This document shows, piece after piece, positions 10,256-22,219 of a stretch of 64,000 bases of DNA. The stretch is from the NCBI RefSeq assembly GCF_019097595.1, contig NC_080710.1:22073780-22137779 (forward strand), written 5' to 3'. The position numbers and the translations under genes are program-made. The stretch's first letter is position 1. Every line of letters begins with the position of its first letter. The notes under the pieces were generated by a model that made no database searches, was not told the DNA's origin, and saw only the letters and a list, made by a program, of their open reading frames with translations. Origin of the DNA: Hemibagrus wyckioides. Lineage: Eukaryota; Chordata; Actinopteri; Siluriformes; Bagridae.

Positions 10256-12081
10256 GACTAATATATATATACATTTTGTGGGTTTAATGATGTAAAAGTT
10301 TGCTCTATCTGTCTTAAAAAATTGGAAGTTTTATTTTGATGGGTATTGTATTCTTCAGAGTGATAATGATTGCAGCAGTAATGAAAGGTTGTACGCGCTG
10401 ATTGTTATGGTTCATCACGGTTTCTAAGGTTTAAAGGCATAAGGTCTGTATATATTTGTTTATCTTTAGTTAATGGGGTCGAGTTTACGGACAAGACTTT
10501 TTATGCGTATCTTTATACATTGTTCAGCTCTTACACTGATTTCTGAAGTTATAAAAGATATTTCCACGGTGTTGAATGTGCAATAAAGCTTTCAGAAACA
10601 TCAGTAAAAGTTTCGGCCATCATTCGGACAGGGTCCGCTACAGTAAGAGCTTCATCTTCGCTGCTTCAGATGCTCGCTGCACGTGCTGACTGACCGTTTC
10701 AACGTGACGATGGTCAATGGATTGCAGGACTTCGGAATCGGCGTGATGGTCTACGGAGCTGAGACACGAACAAGAATCTGAAAGCCTGCTCCAGACGGGA
10801 ACAGAAGGTACAAAAGAAAAGGATATAAAAGGTACAGGTAAAGATCAAAATACATCGGAACTTCAGTGTCATGAACAAGACAGTACAGAGCTCCCTCGAC
10901 GTTCAGAACATGATCATAAGCCTAAGGAGAAAATGCTTGCTTATTAGAAAGATGAATGCTGTAACCGTCAAGGACATGTTTTCACAGAGATTTGCATTTT
11001 TATGTTTCTCTTATAAATTCATGATGAGTTATTTCATTGTTTAAAAATACTTAAATGAGATGTATGATATGATATTTACAAAGTAATAAGTAGAGAACGT
11101 GTTTCCTTACAATGTGTAAAGTTAAGGGTTCTTCAAGAAATAGTTACTATTGAAACTAAAAAGGTCACATGTCCAGGTAGGGTGAATTGTGGGATCATTG
11201 CATTATGGGTCGAACTAACATGGATGCAGAGAGACACTAATAGTAAACATCCAGAAAAAGAGTTCTTCATCTGCATGGTCTAAGAAGGCGCACACGGAAA
11301 TTCATATTTTAATTTGTTGCATTTTGTATATAATGTTGTTTTATATCACTTTACAAGAACGATGTTATAAATATTGATGTCATTGGATTTGTTGCACGTG
11401 TTCACTTGCATATCAGCGGACATTTACATGAGAAACTTAGAAATGGACTCTGGGAAATGCATATTTGAACAGTGTATACTTTATTTCTTTTAGTTTTCAC
11501 GGTGTCTGCTGAAAAGAGAGAGAGACAGAAAGACAAATAAACAGCAAAAAAGACCTCTGTATGAAGCGTGGTTATTATTTCATTAGACCATTGCAGCTAC
11601 AGTGAAAACGTACCGTGACAGCTTCCATTGTGGCACGGTACCGGTCGGATAAGAAGAGAAAACAAGACCGCATCGGAAAGAAGGAGGAAACACGATCGCG
11701 TGGGTAGAGAAGGCGTCAGAGAAGAGGCTTGCCGTTTCATAGCTGTCACAGCCGAGGAAAGTACTGCGACCCGATTTGTAGAGGCGGACATTAGCCGTGT
11801 AGGCTACCGCCTTGCAAGTATCCTTTCTACAGGCTTCAGAGTACACTGTTTGTTAATCCCAACGTTACTTCAAGCTGAAGAGTCCTGCTCTGCAATTAAC
11901 AGCAGGTTTGATTGTGCTATCTCTACATCTGGAAAAAGTGATTAATATATTGCTTTAATTGGTTTATCATTACAGGCTAAATGTTGTTTATTTTACCAGT
12001 GGTATTGTTGTGAATGGTTCTAAGGGTATTTTTGATCTACAAGTAATAGTAAAGTAACCATGTATTACAGTGTTTTGCTAA
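10256..12081 (+). mobile_element. Probable BEL/Pao LTR and leader region, unit 1 (edges unresolved)
   Basis: AT-rich sequence with no host gene, lying directly 5' of a BEL-type gag frame. It has TATAAAAG near 10549, AATAAAG near 10582 and AATAAA near 11535. A GTACCGTGACAGC string near 11610-11622 looks like the primer-binding region that follows the LTR in such elements, which would put the LTR right edge near 11601. The left edge cannot be fixed by eye. The 105-codon open frame at 11628-11945 has no family signature. Confidence 0.4.
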
Positions 12082-13620
12082 AATGTTTACAATGTCAGTC
12101 CATGGAGATTAAAATCTCAAACTCATGATGTTGAAAGGGAAAGATTAGAGTCACTCTTGGGGGAAATCCACTCTAAAATACAGTCACTTGAAACAGCAAT
12201 GATAGAACCTACTGCTGCCACTTCAAAAGGAGATGAACCTCGGAAATCATCACGAGAAAGAAAGTTAACTCCAAAAATGCAGGAGCTTAAGCAGCAAGAG
12301 GTTTCTCAAAAAGAGAGTAAGTTCATTAAGTTGTATGAAAGCTGGAAAGAACAAGTTAAAACTACATGTACTAAACTTAAGGGTGAGTGCTCTGATCAAG
12401 ACTTAAATGACCTGATGGATAGTGTAGAAGAGATGGAAACTCAAGTAAAAAAATGTGCATTATACATATCACTTATAAGATCTCAACTAGCTCTCTCTAC
12501 TGAGATTAGAAGAAAAATGGATTCCTGTACAGCAGTAATGGCAGATGTGATGGAGCTGATGAAAGTGCGTACGAGTGAAGTGTGGCAAGAGGAATTTGAT
12601 GCTAATGCAGAAGATGCAAGAATCCGTATGGTGCTTGACAAAGAGTATGCTCAGTCAGTATTTTCGACTATAAGTTCCAAGTCTATTCGTAGTTACCATT
12701 CAAGCAGCTCATCAGATTAGCAAAGCATCACTGACAATAGAGCAGAGTGTGCTGCACAGTTGGCAGCAAAGCAAGCAGAGATGAAGATGGAGGAGGCAGT
12801 TGCTACTCAAAGGCTAAAACTTAAAAGATTGGAGAATCAAAGAGATCTTCAAGTAATTGAGGCAAAGCTGAAGGCATACTCTGAAGCTGACTCAGGTGAG
12901 TTCAATAATGATCGTAGAGCAGCTTGCAGTGAGGTAGCTAATTGTCCTTTAGCATCTTCTAAGGAAATTAAAAAAGAACAAACATGGAAGAACAATAACA
13001 AGGAACAGACAAACCATATTGACGGTGAAGCATCAATAGTTCAAGCCTTACATGACACAATGGTTCTCAGCAGACTTCCGGCACCTGAGCCTGCAGTTTT
13101 GTCAGGGGACCCACTTAAATTCTTAGAGTGGAGAACAAGTTTCAAGGCATTAATAGAACAGTGATGCACAAATCCTGCTGATAAGTTGTTGTATCTACAA
13201 AAATATGTCAGCGGTGAGGCACAATCTGTATTGGAAGGAAGCTTCTACAGAAAGGAAGATGAAGCCTATGATCAAACTTGGGAAGCACTGAATTCTCGGT
13301 ATGGCCATTCATTTGTAATCCAGCGTGCATTCCGAGAAAAACTGAACAACTGGCCAAAGATTAGCTCGAGAGAGTCAGTTAAATTGAGACAATTCAGTGA
13401 TTTATTGACTGCCTGTAGCAATGCCATGCCTCAGTTCAAAGGGCTTCAGGTGTTAAATGACTGTGAGGAGCATCAGAAAATGCTTCAAAAACTCCCTGAA
13501 TGTTTGGTGTCTCGTTGGAATCGGCATGTAACAATGCAGCTGAGACAACTGGAGGAATATCCCACTTTAGAAGAGTTTGCTAATTTTGTGGCAAAAGAAG
13601 CAGAAATAGCCTGCCACTTC
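12082..13620 (+). pseudogene. Degenerate BEL/Pao retrotransposon gag, unit 1
   Basis: One reading frame broken by two in-frame stops, TAG 12718-12720 and TGA 13162-13164. The N-terminal half is a lysine/glutamate-rich, coiled-coil-like region. The C-terminal half is a DUF1759-type gag domain, with LSGDPLKFLEWRTSF followed by ADKLLYLQKYVSGEA and ALNSRYGH. No initiating ATG precedes the similarity in frame. Homology stops at about 13620 where an inverted Gypsy fragment begins; protease, RT and integrase are absent. The element is dead. Confidence 0.75.
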
Positions 13621-15043
13621 GAACATGAATTTTCCTGGGGTTTAGATCATTTTTACATCATATTTCATACATCATATATCACTATGCCATATTGTGAAGC
13701 ATCTGCTGAGATTTTAGTGCTCTTGTGTGGGTCATAATATCTGAGCACTGGCTCTTCTGTAATGATGTGTTTCAGGTTTTGAAAGCATGCCTCCTGCTTG
13801 TGAGACCACACCCACTCGTTCTTTTGTTCTAGCAGACATCTGAGTGGAGCAGAACGTGTTGATAGCTGGGGAATGAATTTGGCCAGGTATGATTCAAGGA
13901 ATCTTCTCGCTTTTTACTTTGTGGCCGTTCCATGTTGACAATTGCTGATGTTTTTTTTTGGGTCTGACTTAATCCCTTCTTCAGACAGGACATCTCCACC
14001 GAAAGTTAAGCTCTTAACTACAAACTCACACTTCTCTTTGTTCAATTTAGATTGGACTGTCCTGTTAGCTCCAGAACCTGCTTCAGTCATGCATCATGTT
14101 CCTGCTGGTTGGATCCCCACACAAGTATGTCGTCCATCATAGTCTCTACACCTGGTAGATGCTCAAAGATCATGTGAATAGTTTTGTGGTAAACTTCTAG
14201 TGCTGAGTGAATGCCATAAAAGAGGTGGAGAAAATTCTTATGTCAAGACATATTCTCAAACCTCCATTTTTCTTGAGCACAATAACAAGTGAGCTCACCC
14301 AGTCTGTTGGTTCATCAACTGTCTTTATAACCTTTAGCTTCTCCATGTCAGCTAATTCCTCTTTAAGTTTTCCTCTCAAAACAAGTGGAACATTTCTGCA
14401 TGCATGTACACCTGGTGTTATTGTGTCATCAACACTTATTTTATGCTTCCCAGGCAGACATCCTGGTCCTTCAAAAACATCTTCATACTCCTGCATGAAT
14501 GAGGTTTCATTTGTTTCAATCTGTGATGCCACTACAAACACTCAAATCAAGTTTTTATCACGTGCTCAGTCCCAAAATTGGCTGGACATTCTTTTCCACA
14601 ATCAGCATCTGTGACTTTACCTGCTGTCCCTTGTGTTTAAGAGTCACCAATCAGCTCCCTTTGACAGGGACATTCTCACCAGTGTATCCTGTTACTTTCG
14701 TTCTCACTGGGTGTATTTTGCTTTTGATTTTGAGGGTTTTGTAGTCAGACTTAGATTGACTTATTCAGCAGTATCTAATTTCTATCTGTAGGTCCGCTTT
14801 ATTAATTTTTTTATTTTAAACTCTCCCATACTTGCCAGTCCCTATATCTGACACCATGTTACATTTTAAACACCATGCTGAATGTCTTTTTTACCACTTC
14901 ATTTTACTTTATTTTACTTTTTATTTTGCATGTGCGCACGCAACATGTCTCTTAGCACAACTTGCCGTTCACCCTCTAAACTGTCCGGGGACACACGCGC
15001 ACACACAGAACCAAAATTACATGTAATCGTTCATGACATCACA
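13621..15043 (-). mobile_element. Ty3/Gypsy pol fragment with candidate LTR, unit 1, minus strand
   Basis: Read on the minus strand in element order. A candidate short LTR (15043-14857, TGT...ACA) is followed by a TGGTGTCAG primer-site-like string. Next come the end of an aspartic protease (about 14750-14560, including QPILGL) and the start of RT with LPGKH, DEPTDWVSSLV and LRICLD (14541-14220). After a deletion come the RT active-site MDDILVWG (about 14135), RNase H linker sequence (WSHKQEACF, VLRYYDP) and STKISADAS near 13700. Gag is missing, and the frame has many breaks. It is an inactive relic joined tail-to-tail to the BEL gag. Confidence 0.75.
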
Positions 15044-15099
15044 GGGACGTCTATGTGAACTTTTAGCACATAGTTATGCTTGCTCTATATATGGTTCCA

Positions 15100-15706
15100 G
15101 TGCTTCACAAATGAGTGTCTGGGAATCTGATGGAGGAGTCTGAGTTTGGTGGTTGCCAGGAGAACGGTACTGGCCTGACTGCATTGTGCCATGTGGTGGT
15201 GTTTTAAAGTTTGGTGGAGGAGACATTATGGTGTGGTGTTGTTTTTCAGAGGTTGGGCTTAGCCCTTTAGTTCCAGTGAAATGAAATCTTAATGCTTCAG
15301 CATACCAAGACATTTTGGACAATTTCATGCTCCCAACATTGTGGGAACAGTTTGGGGATGACCCCTTCTTGTTCCAACTTGACTGCGCACCAGTGCACAA
15401 AGCAACATCCATGGATGAGTGAGTTTGGTGTTGAGGAACTTGACTGGCCTGCACAGAGTCCTGACCTCGACCCGATAGAACAACTTTGGGATGAATTAGA
15501 GTGAAGACTGTGAGTCAGGCCTTCTTATCTAACATCAGTGCATGACCTCACAAAAGCACTTCTACAGGAATGGTAAAAAATTCCCATAAATACACTCCTA
15601 AACCTTGTGCCTTCCCAGAAGAGTTGAAGCTGTTATAGCTGCAAAGGGCAGGGCAGCTCCATATTAAAGGCTACAGACTAAGGATGGGATGTCCTTCAAT
15701 TTCATG
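15100..15706 (+). mobile_element. Tc1/mariner transposase relic, left part, unit 1
   Basis: Decayed Tc1-type transposase on the plus strand. Recognisable pieces are [12 protein letters not shown], then GVEELDWPAQSPDLDPIEQL and WDELE near 15430-15504, the last part of the DDE catalytic domain. The 5' inverted repeat and the start of the gene are missing, and frameshifts and stops are frequent. The right end of the element is at 19731-19777, separated from this part by an L2 insertion. Confidence 0.8.
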
Positions 15707-15927
15707 GAGCTAAAATTTCGGTAAATTTTCTCGATTTTTATTAAATCCAGTCCTATATTAGAACTTTTTATGGTATCTTTATTAGCCGACAGTATACCAT
15801 AATAACCCATTAGCCCATTAGCACACTAACCCGTTAGCCCGGCTACCAGTTTTTTTTTTTTTAAAGTTTTTTTTTTACATTTTTCGCACCAATTATCTCC
15901 GTTGTACTTAAACACTTCTTAAACACT

Positions 15928-16836
15928 ATGTTGGTTGTGGGTCTGCCTTTGAGTGCAGGTGAGGATTCATTCAAGCTGCACTCTGTGGACTTGGAGAAGC
16001 AGATCTGCGACCTATAGGTGAAGCTAGCTCAGCTGTGACAGCGGAAAGCCTCGCTGGAATCATCCTGGACTGACGCTTACCTGTCCCAGGTAAATCCGCA
16101 GCATGAAACAAACACTCCCACAACCTCAACTCCGTGTTCTTCTTTGCCCAGGCCCAGCGCACCAAGGACGCGGCCCACCCAGGTTTCGTTCACTCCGGTG
16201 CCGGGGTACCATGCAGCCTGGATGCAGCAGCAGCGGAAGACATGAGCCAAGCCCCGGGCGAGGACCTCTCCCCCTCCGCTACCACCAGTTTTCGAGATCT
16301 CGACCCGCAAACCCTTCGCTCCCCTCCGTGAGCCGGAGTGCGACGCGGTGATCATAGGAGACTCCATTGTCCGGCACGTCCGTGCAACCGAGGCTAAAGG
16401 TAAGGTGCGCACTCGCTGTTTTCCTGGTGCTTGTGTTGTTGATGTTGCTGCACAGGTACCCGTGATCCTGAATAAGAACATCGGAGCTGTGGTTCTCCAT
16501 GCTGGCACGAACGACATCAGGCTGAGGCAGACGGAGATCCTGAAGAAGGACTTCAGGAGCCTGGTGGAGAAGGTTCACACCACATCGCCCACGATGAGGA
16601 TCATCATGTCAGGACCACTTCCCACATTCCAGCGAGGAATCGAGAGGTTCAGTTGGCTGTTTGCTTTGAATGAATGGTTACAGTCTTGGTGTCAAGACCA
16701 GAAATTACCCTTTGTTGATAATTGGAATATTTTCTGGAAGCGTCCTAGGCTCTACCGTTCTGATGGCCTGCACCCAAGCAGAGTTGGAGCAGCAGTCGTC
16801 TCGGACAACATCTCCAGGACACTATGCACCATCTGA
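15928..16836 (+). pseudogene. L2 ORF1 with SGNH esterase domain, unit 1
   Basis: The frame opens at ATG 15928 and has three in-frame stops in its first half (TAG after ICDL, TGA after AQL, and TGA before AKPRA). The N-terminal part looks coiled-coil forming (KLHSVDLEKQI). The C-terminal part, open from 16348, is a GDSL/SGNH hydrolase: GDSIVRH (nucleophile Ser), HAGTNDIR (Asn block) and DGLHPSRVG (Asp-His block). Such esterases occur in ORF1 of CR1/L2-clade LINEs, where they are thought to help RNA or membrane interaction. Confidence 0.8.
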
Positions 16837-16929
16837 TGGGTAAGTCATACCTTAGATTACAATTAAAATAGCTACTGTTCAACTCACCAGATTGATACAA
16901 ATGCACACACAGCTCGTCCTATAGAAACT

Positions 16930-19147
16930 GTGTCTGTTCCCCGAATAGTGAGCTCAATGGATATATTCATTAATAGCTTTCGAAATAATCTAATCACAAT
17001 TAAACCTGACAAAGGCCAAATAAGTAAAGAAAAACAATTTCTAAAGTTTTGGCTTCTCAACATTAGATCCCTTGCACCGAAAGCAATTACTGTCAAAGAA
17101 ATGATCTCAGATTATAGTTTCGATACACTCTGTCTCACGGAAACCTGGCTTAGACCAAATGAATACATTGGTCTGAATGAGTCTACTCCATCAGGATATT
17201 CCTATAAGCATGAGCCCCCTCAGACTGGTCATGGTGGTTGCAACCATCTATAACAATTCTCTTACCGTTACTCAGAAAATAGGACCCAGGTTTAGCTCAT
17301 TTGAAGTGCTTATCCTTAATGTTGCACTCACTGACATACATAAAAAATCCCTACTATATCTTGCTCTGCCCACCATATATAGACCCCAGGGGCCCTACAC
17401 TGATTTTCTTAGAGTTTGCACACTTACTCTCAGATCTTTTGATCAGTTTTGACAAAGTGTTAATTGTATGAGACTTTAACATTTATGTAGACGATGCTAA
17501 TGATGCTTTAGGACTCACATTTATAGATTTACTAAATTCTTTTGGGGTTAAACAAACATTAATAGACCAACGGGCACAAAGAGCTATTTAAACTCATCAC
17601 CACGGCTAAATCAACAACGTATTTGTTAGATCCAATTCCAACTAGATTGCAGAAAGAAGTAATACATGCAGCTGGAGAGCCTCTTAATATTATTAATTCC
17701 TCGTTATATCTAGGTCATGTCCTAAAATCTCTCAAGTTAGCAGTTATTAAGCCTCTTCTTAAGAAACCTAAACTAGACCCTAATGAACTATCAAATTACA
17801 GACCTATTTCAAACCTTCCGTTTATATCAAAAATATTAGAAAAAGTGGTGTCGGCTCAATTATGCTCCTTCTTACAGGAAAACAATATCCTTGAAGAATT
17901 TCAGTTAGGTTTCAGGCTCCATCATAGTACAGAAACTGCACTAGTTAAAATCACAAATGACTTGCTTTTAGCTTCGGAACAGGGGTGCATCTCCATATTA
18001 GTCCTGCTTGATCTTAGTGCTGCGTTTGACATAACATTCTCGTAGATCGCTTACAAAATCACATAGGTTTGCAGGGACAGTCATTAAAATGGTTTAGATC
18101 CTACCTGTCTGATCGATCCCATTTTGTAGATTTAAATGGAGAACTGTCCAGTGTAGTGCCAGTGAAATACGGGGTCCCACAAGGATCAGTTTTAGAACCT
18201 CTGCTTTTCTCGGTATACATGCTTCCATTGGGTAACATCACTAGAAGGCATGGGGTTAGTTTCCATTGTTATGCAGATGATACCCAGTTATATATCTCAT
18301 CAAAACCAGATGAACTATCTAATTTGTCTAGAATTAACTGAGTGTGTTAAAGATATTAAAGATTGGATGACCGATAATTTTCTAGTACTAAATTCTGATG
18401 AGACAGAGATATTACTTATTGGTTCAAAAATCAGTACACAAAAGCTCTCGCAATTCAGCTTGCATTTAGAAGGATGTACTATTACTACTAGCTCAACAGT
18501 GAAAGACCTGGGTGTAATATTAGACAGCAACTTGTCCTTTGAAAATCATATTTCTAAATATTACAAAAACAGCCTTCTTCCATCTTAGAAATGTTGCCAA
18601 GCTTAGGAACGTTTTATCTGTATCTGATGCAGAAAAGCTAGTTCATGCATTCATGACCTCCAGACTGGACTGTTGTAATGCATTACTAGGTGGTTGTCCT
18701 GCATCTTCAATAAACAAGCTACAGTTAGTCCAAAATGTAGCCGCCAGAGTTCTTACCAGGTCAAGAAAATATGATCATATAACCCCAATATTATCATCCC
18801 CGCACCGGCTACCTGTTAAGTTTAGAATTGACTATAAACTATCACTATTTACATTCAAGGCTTTAAATGGTTTAGCTCCCACTTATCTAGCCAGTCTTCT
18901 AACACGTTACAATCCACCACACTCTTTAAGATCACAAAACTCTGGACTTCTGGTAGTTCCCACAATATCAAAGTCTACAAAAGGGGGTAGAGCGTTTTCG
19001 TATTTAGCTCCTAAACTTTGGAATAGTCTTCCTGACAGTGTGCGGGGCTCAGACACAGTCTCCCAGTTCAAACGTAGACTAAAGACTTATCTCTTTAGCT
19101 GGCATGCATTTAATACATCCCATAACCTTGTACTCCAGTACATCTGA
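16930..19147 (+). pseudogene. L2 ORF2 endonuclease/reverse transcriptase, unit 1
   Basis: Fragments in several frames: an APE-type endonuclease start (WLLNIRSL, LCLTETWL, near 17050-17155) and its end (about 17470-17560). After a deletion come RT blocks: [51 protein letters not shown] and the catalytic YADDTQLY near 18270-18295. The C-terminal part (18539-19147) holds the thumb/connection region (RLDCCNALL, AARVLTR, KLWNSLPDSVR). Frameshifts and the missing endonuclease-RT linker make it inactive. Confidence 0.85.
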
Positions 19148-19730
19148 TTAAATGCATATTATCATCTAGTGCTGCTAATATTATGAACAGCAGCTATGCT
19201 AATTACTTTCCACTTGTTTCCTTTCTTCTACCCATCCTGAGGCATATAGAGATTGTGCCAGCTCCAGTGGCATCCAGAGATGGACCAGCTCCAGCCGGGT
19301 TCCGCTTTGAGGATTGGGTTATTCAAAGCAACGCTGCCAAAATTATGTGGACGACAACAACCTCCTTATTAATTTACATAACATTCTACACATGCTGTAT
19401 CTGCGTCACACGATTGACTATACATAAATGCACAAAGGACATTGTTCATATCACACTCTCCGGTGTTTAGAATAATTTATAACAACACTCTCTGCTGTCA
19501 CCCAAATGAGGATGGGTTCCCTTTTGAGTCTGGTTCCTCTCAAGGTTTCTTCTTCATACCATCAAAGGGAGTTTTTCCTTGCCACAGTCGCCTCAGTCAC
19601 CTCAGGCTTGCTCACTTGGGATAACATCTAGGACTGTTTGTCTGTTCATATGTTTGTTGTTTCTTATGTAAGGCTGCTTTGAGACAATGCTCTTTGTTGA
19701 AAAGCGCTATACAAATAAAATTGAATTGAA

Positions 19731-19777
19731 TGCGCATGTAAAGACAGACGTCCCAAAACTTTTGGCTATTAAGTGTA
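19731..19777 (+). mobile_element. Tc1 relic, right terminal repeat, unit 1
   Basis: TGCGCATGTAAAGACAGACG followed by CCCAAAACTTTTGGCTATT and AGTGTA is a typical fish Tc1 right end with terminal TA. It continues the Tc1 segment interrupted by the L2 insertion. Confidence 0.75.
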
Positions 19778-19845
19778 TATTACCTTTTGCACTTGTAAGT
19801 AAATTACAGTGTTTTCTGTAAGTCAACCTTTAGTGACGTAACAAT

Positions 19846-20962
19846 CACATTGGACGAAGGCGTATTTGGAAGGACAACTGCTGGGTGCTGGAGGATTGGC
19901 TGTGTTTTTGCTGGGACACGCAAAGAAGACGGATTGCCAGTAAGTCTTTCCATTTCTGTTTTTACTCAAGCCTTTGACCAGTTTTCTACATAATCAGAAG
20001 TAAAGTTGATCAGTGCTTCTAATGGACAGAAGGTAAGCAATTACGTCTTAACAAATTTTAATCTTCTAAGCCTAATTTGCACTCAAATTAGAGAAAAACA
20101 TTATAACAATATTAAAACTGAACTCAGGAATGGCAGTGTTCACTAGTAGGCACTAGTAGTTCCTTTTGAAGGAGGCTGATTGTTATATGTCTCTTAACCT
20201 CCCTTTACTTTGACATCTTTTGCTGCTACTGTACATTTGACATCATGGATCACTGTAGCATTGTGGGATTGGCAGTAAAGTTGCAAAGCTGTTATTTAAA
20301 AGCAGTAACTACTGCTCTTTCATGCATAAAATTAAAATGATGTAACCTCACAAGCCAGATGAGTCTGAAGAGCTCTTTTAGTTACTTTATGTATGCAAAT
20401 GATTTCATTTAATTACTCATAACACATTTATCTTTCCTCAGATTGCAATCAAGTACGTCTCCAAAAAGATGCCTTATGAAAAACTGCAGCTTGTAAGTTT
20501 CTTTATCATGATGTACATCTTACCTAAAAATCAGATTTCTAAGAAGACCTTGATAAGTAGTATTACAAAGGATGGCATTATAATGTGTGGCACTCATTCT
20601 TTCCTTTTTGTACCATACCACAGACAGGATATGGATGGCTGCTTTGACGATCCTTGCAAACACAGAACCTTGCTCAAAAATCCTGAAGATTCTGGACTTG
20701 TACGAAGAGGCAAAATGATACGTTTTCGTCCAGGAACAGCCTGAACCATGTGTGGACTTCGAGGAATTCTCCGGCCAGCAAGGTGGATGTTTGACTGAGG
20801 TCGTGGCTCGCCATGTTATGCTTCAGCTGATGGAGGCTCTGAAGCATTGTAAGAGCCAGGGGATACTGCATCATGATGTCAGAAAACATTCTGATTCAGA
20901 CAGGCACGTGGCAAGTCAAGCTGTTTGACTTGAAAGAGACCTCGTCAAATACGAGGAGCATT
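19846..20962 (+). pseudogene. PIM-like kinase pseudogene, exons 3-5, cut at the unit boundary (unit 1)
   Basis: Exon 3-like 19846-19939 has lost its AG acceptor and 1 bp in the glycine-rich loop. Exon 4-like 20442-20492 is intact and encodes IAIKYVSKKMPYEKLQL with proper splice sites. Exon 5-like, from 20624, has a 13-bp deletion unique to this unit, an in-frame TGA in the hinge region (EEAK-stop), His for Arg in the HRD catalytic motif, a deletion after it, and no usable DFG. Similarity ends at the junction with the next unit. Exons 1, 2, 6 and 7 are missing. It derives from a kinase gene related to, but distinct from, the intact one. Confidence 0.85.
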
Positions 20963-21345
20963 ATGCAGAGCATTATGTGGAAGTAACCTCCAAATGACCT
21001 TGCCTTGTTCTACATTGAATCACACATGACTAAATGCACTAATACTTTGAATTTTGAATATAATGTTTCATTTCTAATATTGTAAGACTGTTATGATCTA
21101 GCTGTGCTAATGTATAATTGAGAGCATGAGCTTCAGGCAGAATTACAGTTGAACATGCAAAATTAATCTGCTTTTGTTAAATTTGTTTCTCAGCAAGGAC
21201 TTGTCATAATCACTTTTTCAGAACTGACACTGAAAAGGGAAATTATAGTTTTTGGATTTAGGGTTTCTAGCGTTTATAATCAATGAGAAAGAGATTAGAA
21301 ATAGAAATGAGATTGTATTGTGAATTTATTTTTGAATAACCACAG

Positions 21346-21656
21346 ACCCGAGGAACTACTGTACAATGTCTGTTTAAACATTGCCTCTCAGTCCGATGTA
21401 GACATTATGGCAATAATGTTAAGCTCCAACTCTTCTGCATTCATGCATCTCCTGAACATCTCCCGATCAGCTACCGGTGTATTCCCTCGGCCGAGGTGGA
21501 GGGTCAGCGCGCACACAGGAGCAGCAGTGGAGTGAAGTTCTGTGTTGTGTCCGATCTTCAGTCAAGAGGAGCTGAACATGCCTTAGAGATCTTGTACTTC
21601 TTGGATTCTATCACAAGTCAAAGTCTGCTGTTGCGTGGACCATCTGTCTGGCATTA
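21346..21656 (+). other. Exon-like remnant, unit 2 (unrecognised)
   Basis: Counterpart of the unit-1 segment. Here the first frame is open through PEELLYNVCLNIASQ to a TGA at 21533-21535. A few substitutions separate it from units 3 and 4 (for example Asp for Tyr after SQS). Function unknown. Confidence 0.25.
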
Positions 21657-22120
21657 AACTGACACCAAAACCAGCACATGTTTATAATTATACGAGTTGC
21701 CTGTTTTCTGGCTTGATCTGAAATTTTTACATCACTTAAGTGTGTGGTGGTGTATTCATCAAGTGCAAATGACAAAGAAATTTCAAGAAAATTTTCATGA
21801 TGTACCTAGTAGTGTTCTTTTTTCATTTTCCACTGTTTCCTTCACCTGTCTGTCTTGTCATTGAGAACTTTGAAAGGGCTCAAAGTTGAATGTAATCCAC
21901 ATTACATTAATGTGAATGTAAACCACATTACATCAAAGTTGAATCCACATTCATACTAATTTTCAGGATCAAATAAATATATGTATATATTACATTGTTT
22001 ACAACCTGTGTCTTGTGTTGTGTACCACACAAATGGGCAGATTGGTGCAGTTAGTGGACACTAATAACTGCTTAATATTTTAACATGGTTTAAAGGGTTA
22101 ACATAAGTTAAGTTGTCTTT

Positions 22121-22219
22121 GTCACATTTACATTACTGCACAGTGAAATTCATTCTTTGCATATCCCATCCTTGGGGGTTGAACCCAGATCTTCTGGTCA
22201 ACGACTCAGAGCCTTAACC
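22121..22219 (+). repeat. SINE-like fragment, unit 2
   Basis: Same truncated fragment as in unit 1, with the GGGTTGAACCC and AGAGCCTTAACC blocks preserved. Confidence 0.45.

Larger units (their letters stand above)
15707..19730 (+). mobile_element. L2-like LINE inserted in the Tc1 relic, unit 1
   Basis: About 4.0 kb. It starts after TTCATG in the Tc1 tail and ends with the L2-type 3' end AAAGCGCTATACAAATAAAA and two TTGAA repeats. It contains a 5' UTR, an esterase-bearing ORF1 and an endonuclease/RT ORF2, both broken. Near-complete structure with mutated ORFs indicates a once full-length, now inactive element. Confidence 0.88.
1751..20962 (+). repeat. Tandem array unit 1 (about 19.2 kb)
   Basis: Boundaries were set by the string ATGCAGAGCATTATG, found at 1751, 20963, 40049 and 58506. 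To its left lies unique DNA in unit 1 but a truncated kinase pseudogene in the later units, so that point is the duplication junction. Unit 1 is the most divergent copy. It has a frameshifted kinase, an extra block of about 525 bp in intron 1 (3743-4266), the shortest minisatellite, and a 13-bp deletion in pseudogene exon 5. Confidence 0.93.

Noticed and set aside
11628..11945. 105-codon open frame before BEL gag, kept in three units
   Set aside because: No family signature and no ATG at its start; most likely non-coding leader of the retroelement.
14207..14614. 135-codon plus-strand open frame in units 1 and 3
   Set aside because: Antisense of Gypsy protease/RT sequence, which has recognisable motifs on the minus strand.
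15074..15454. 126-codon minus-strand open frame
   Set aside because: Antisense of the Tc1 transposase relic, whose motifs are on the plus strand.
16077..16517. 146-codon minus-strand open frame
   Set aside because: Antisense of the L2 ORF1 esterase region, caused by its high GC content.
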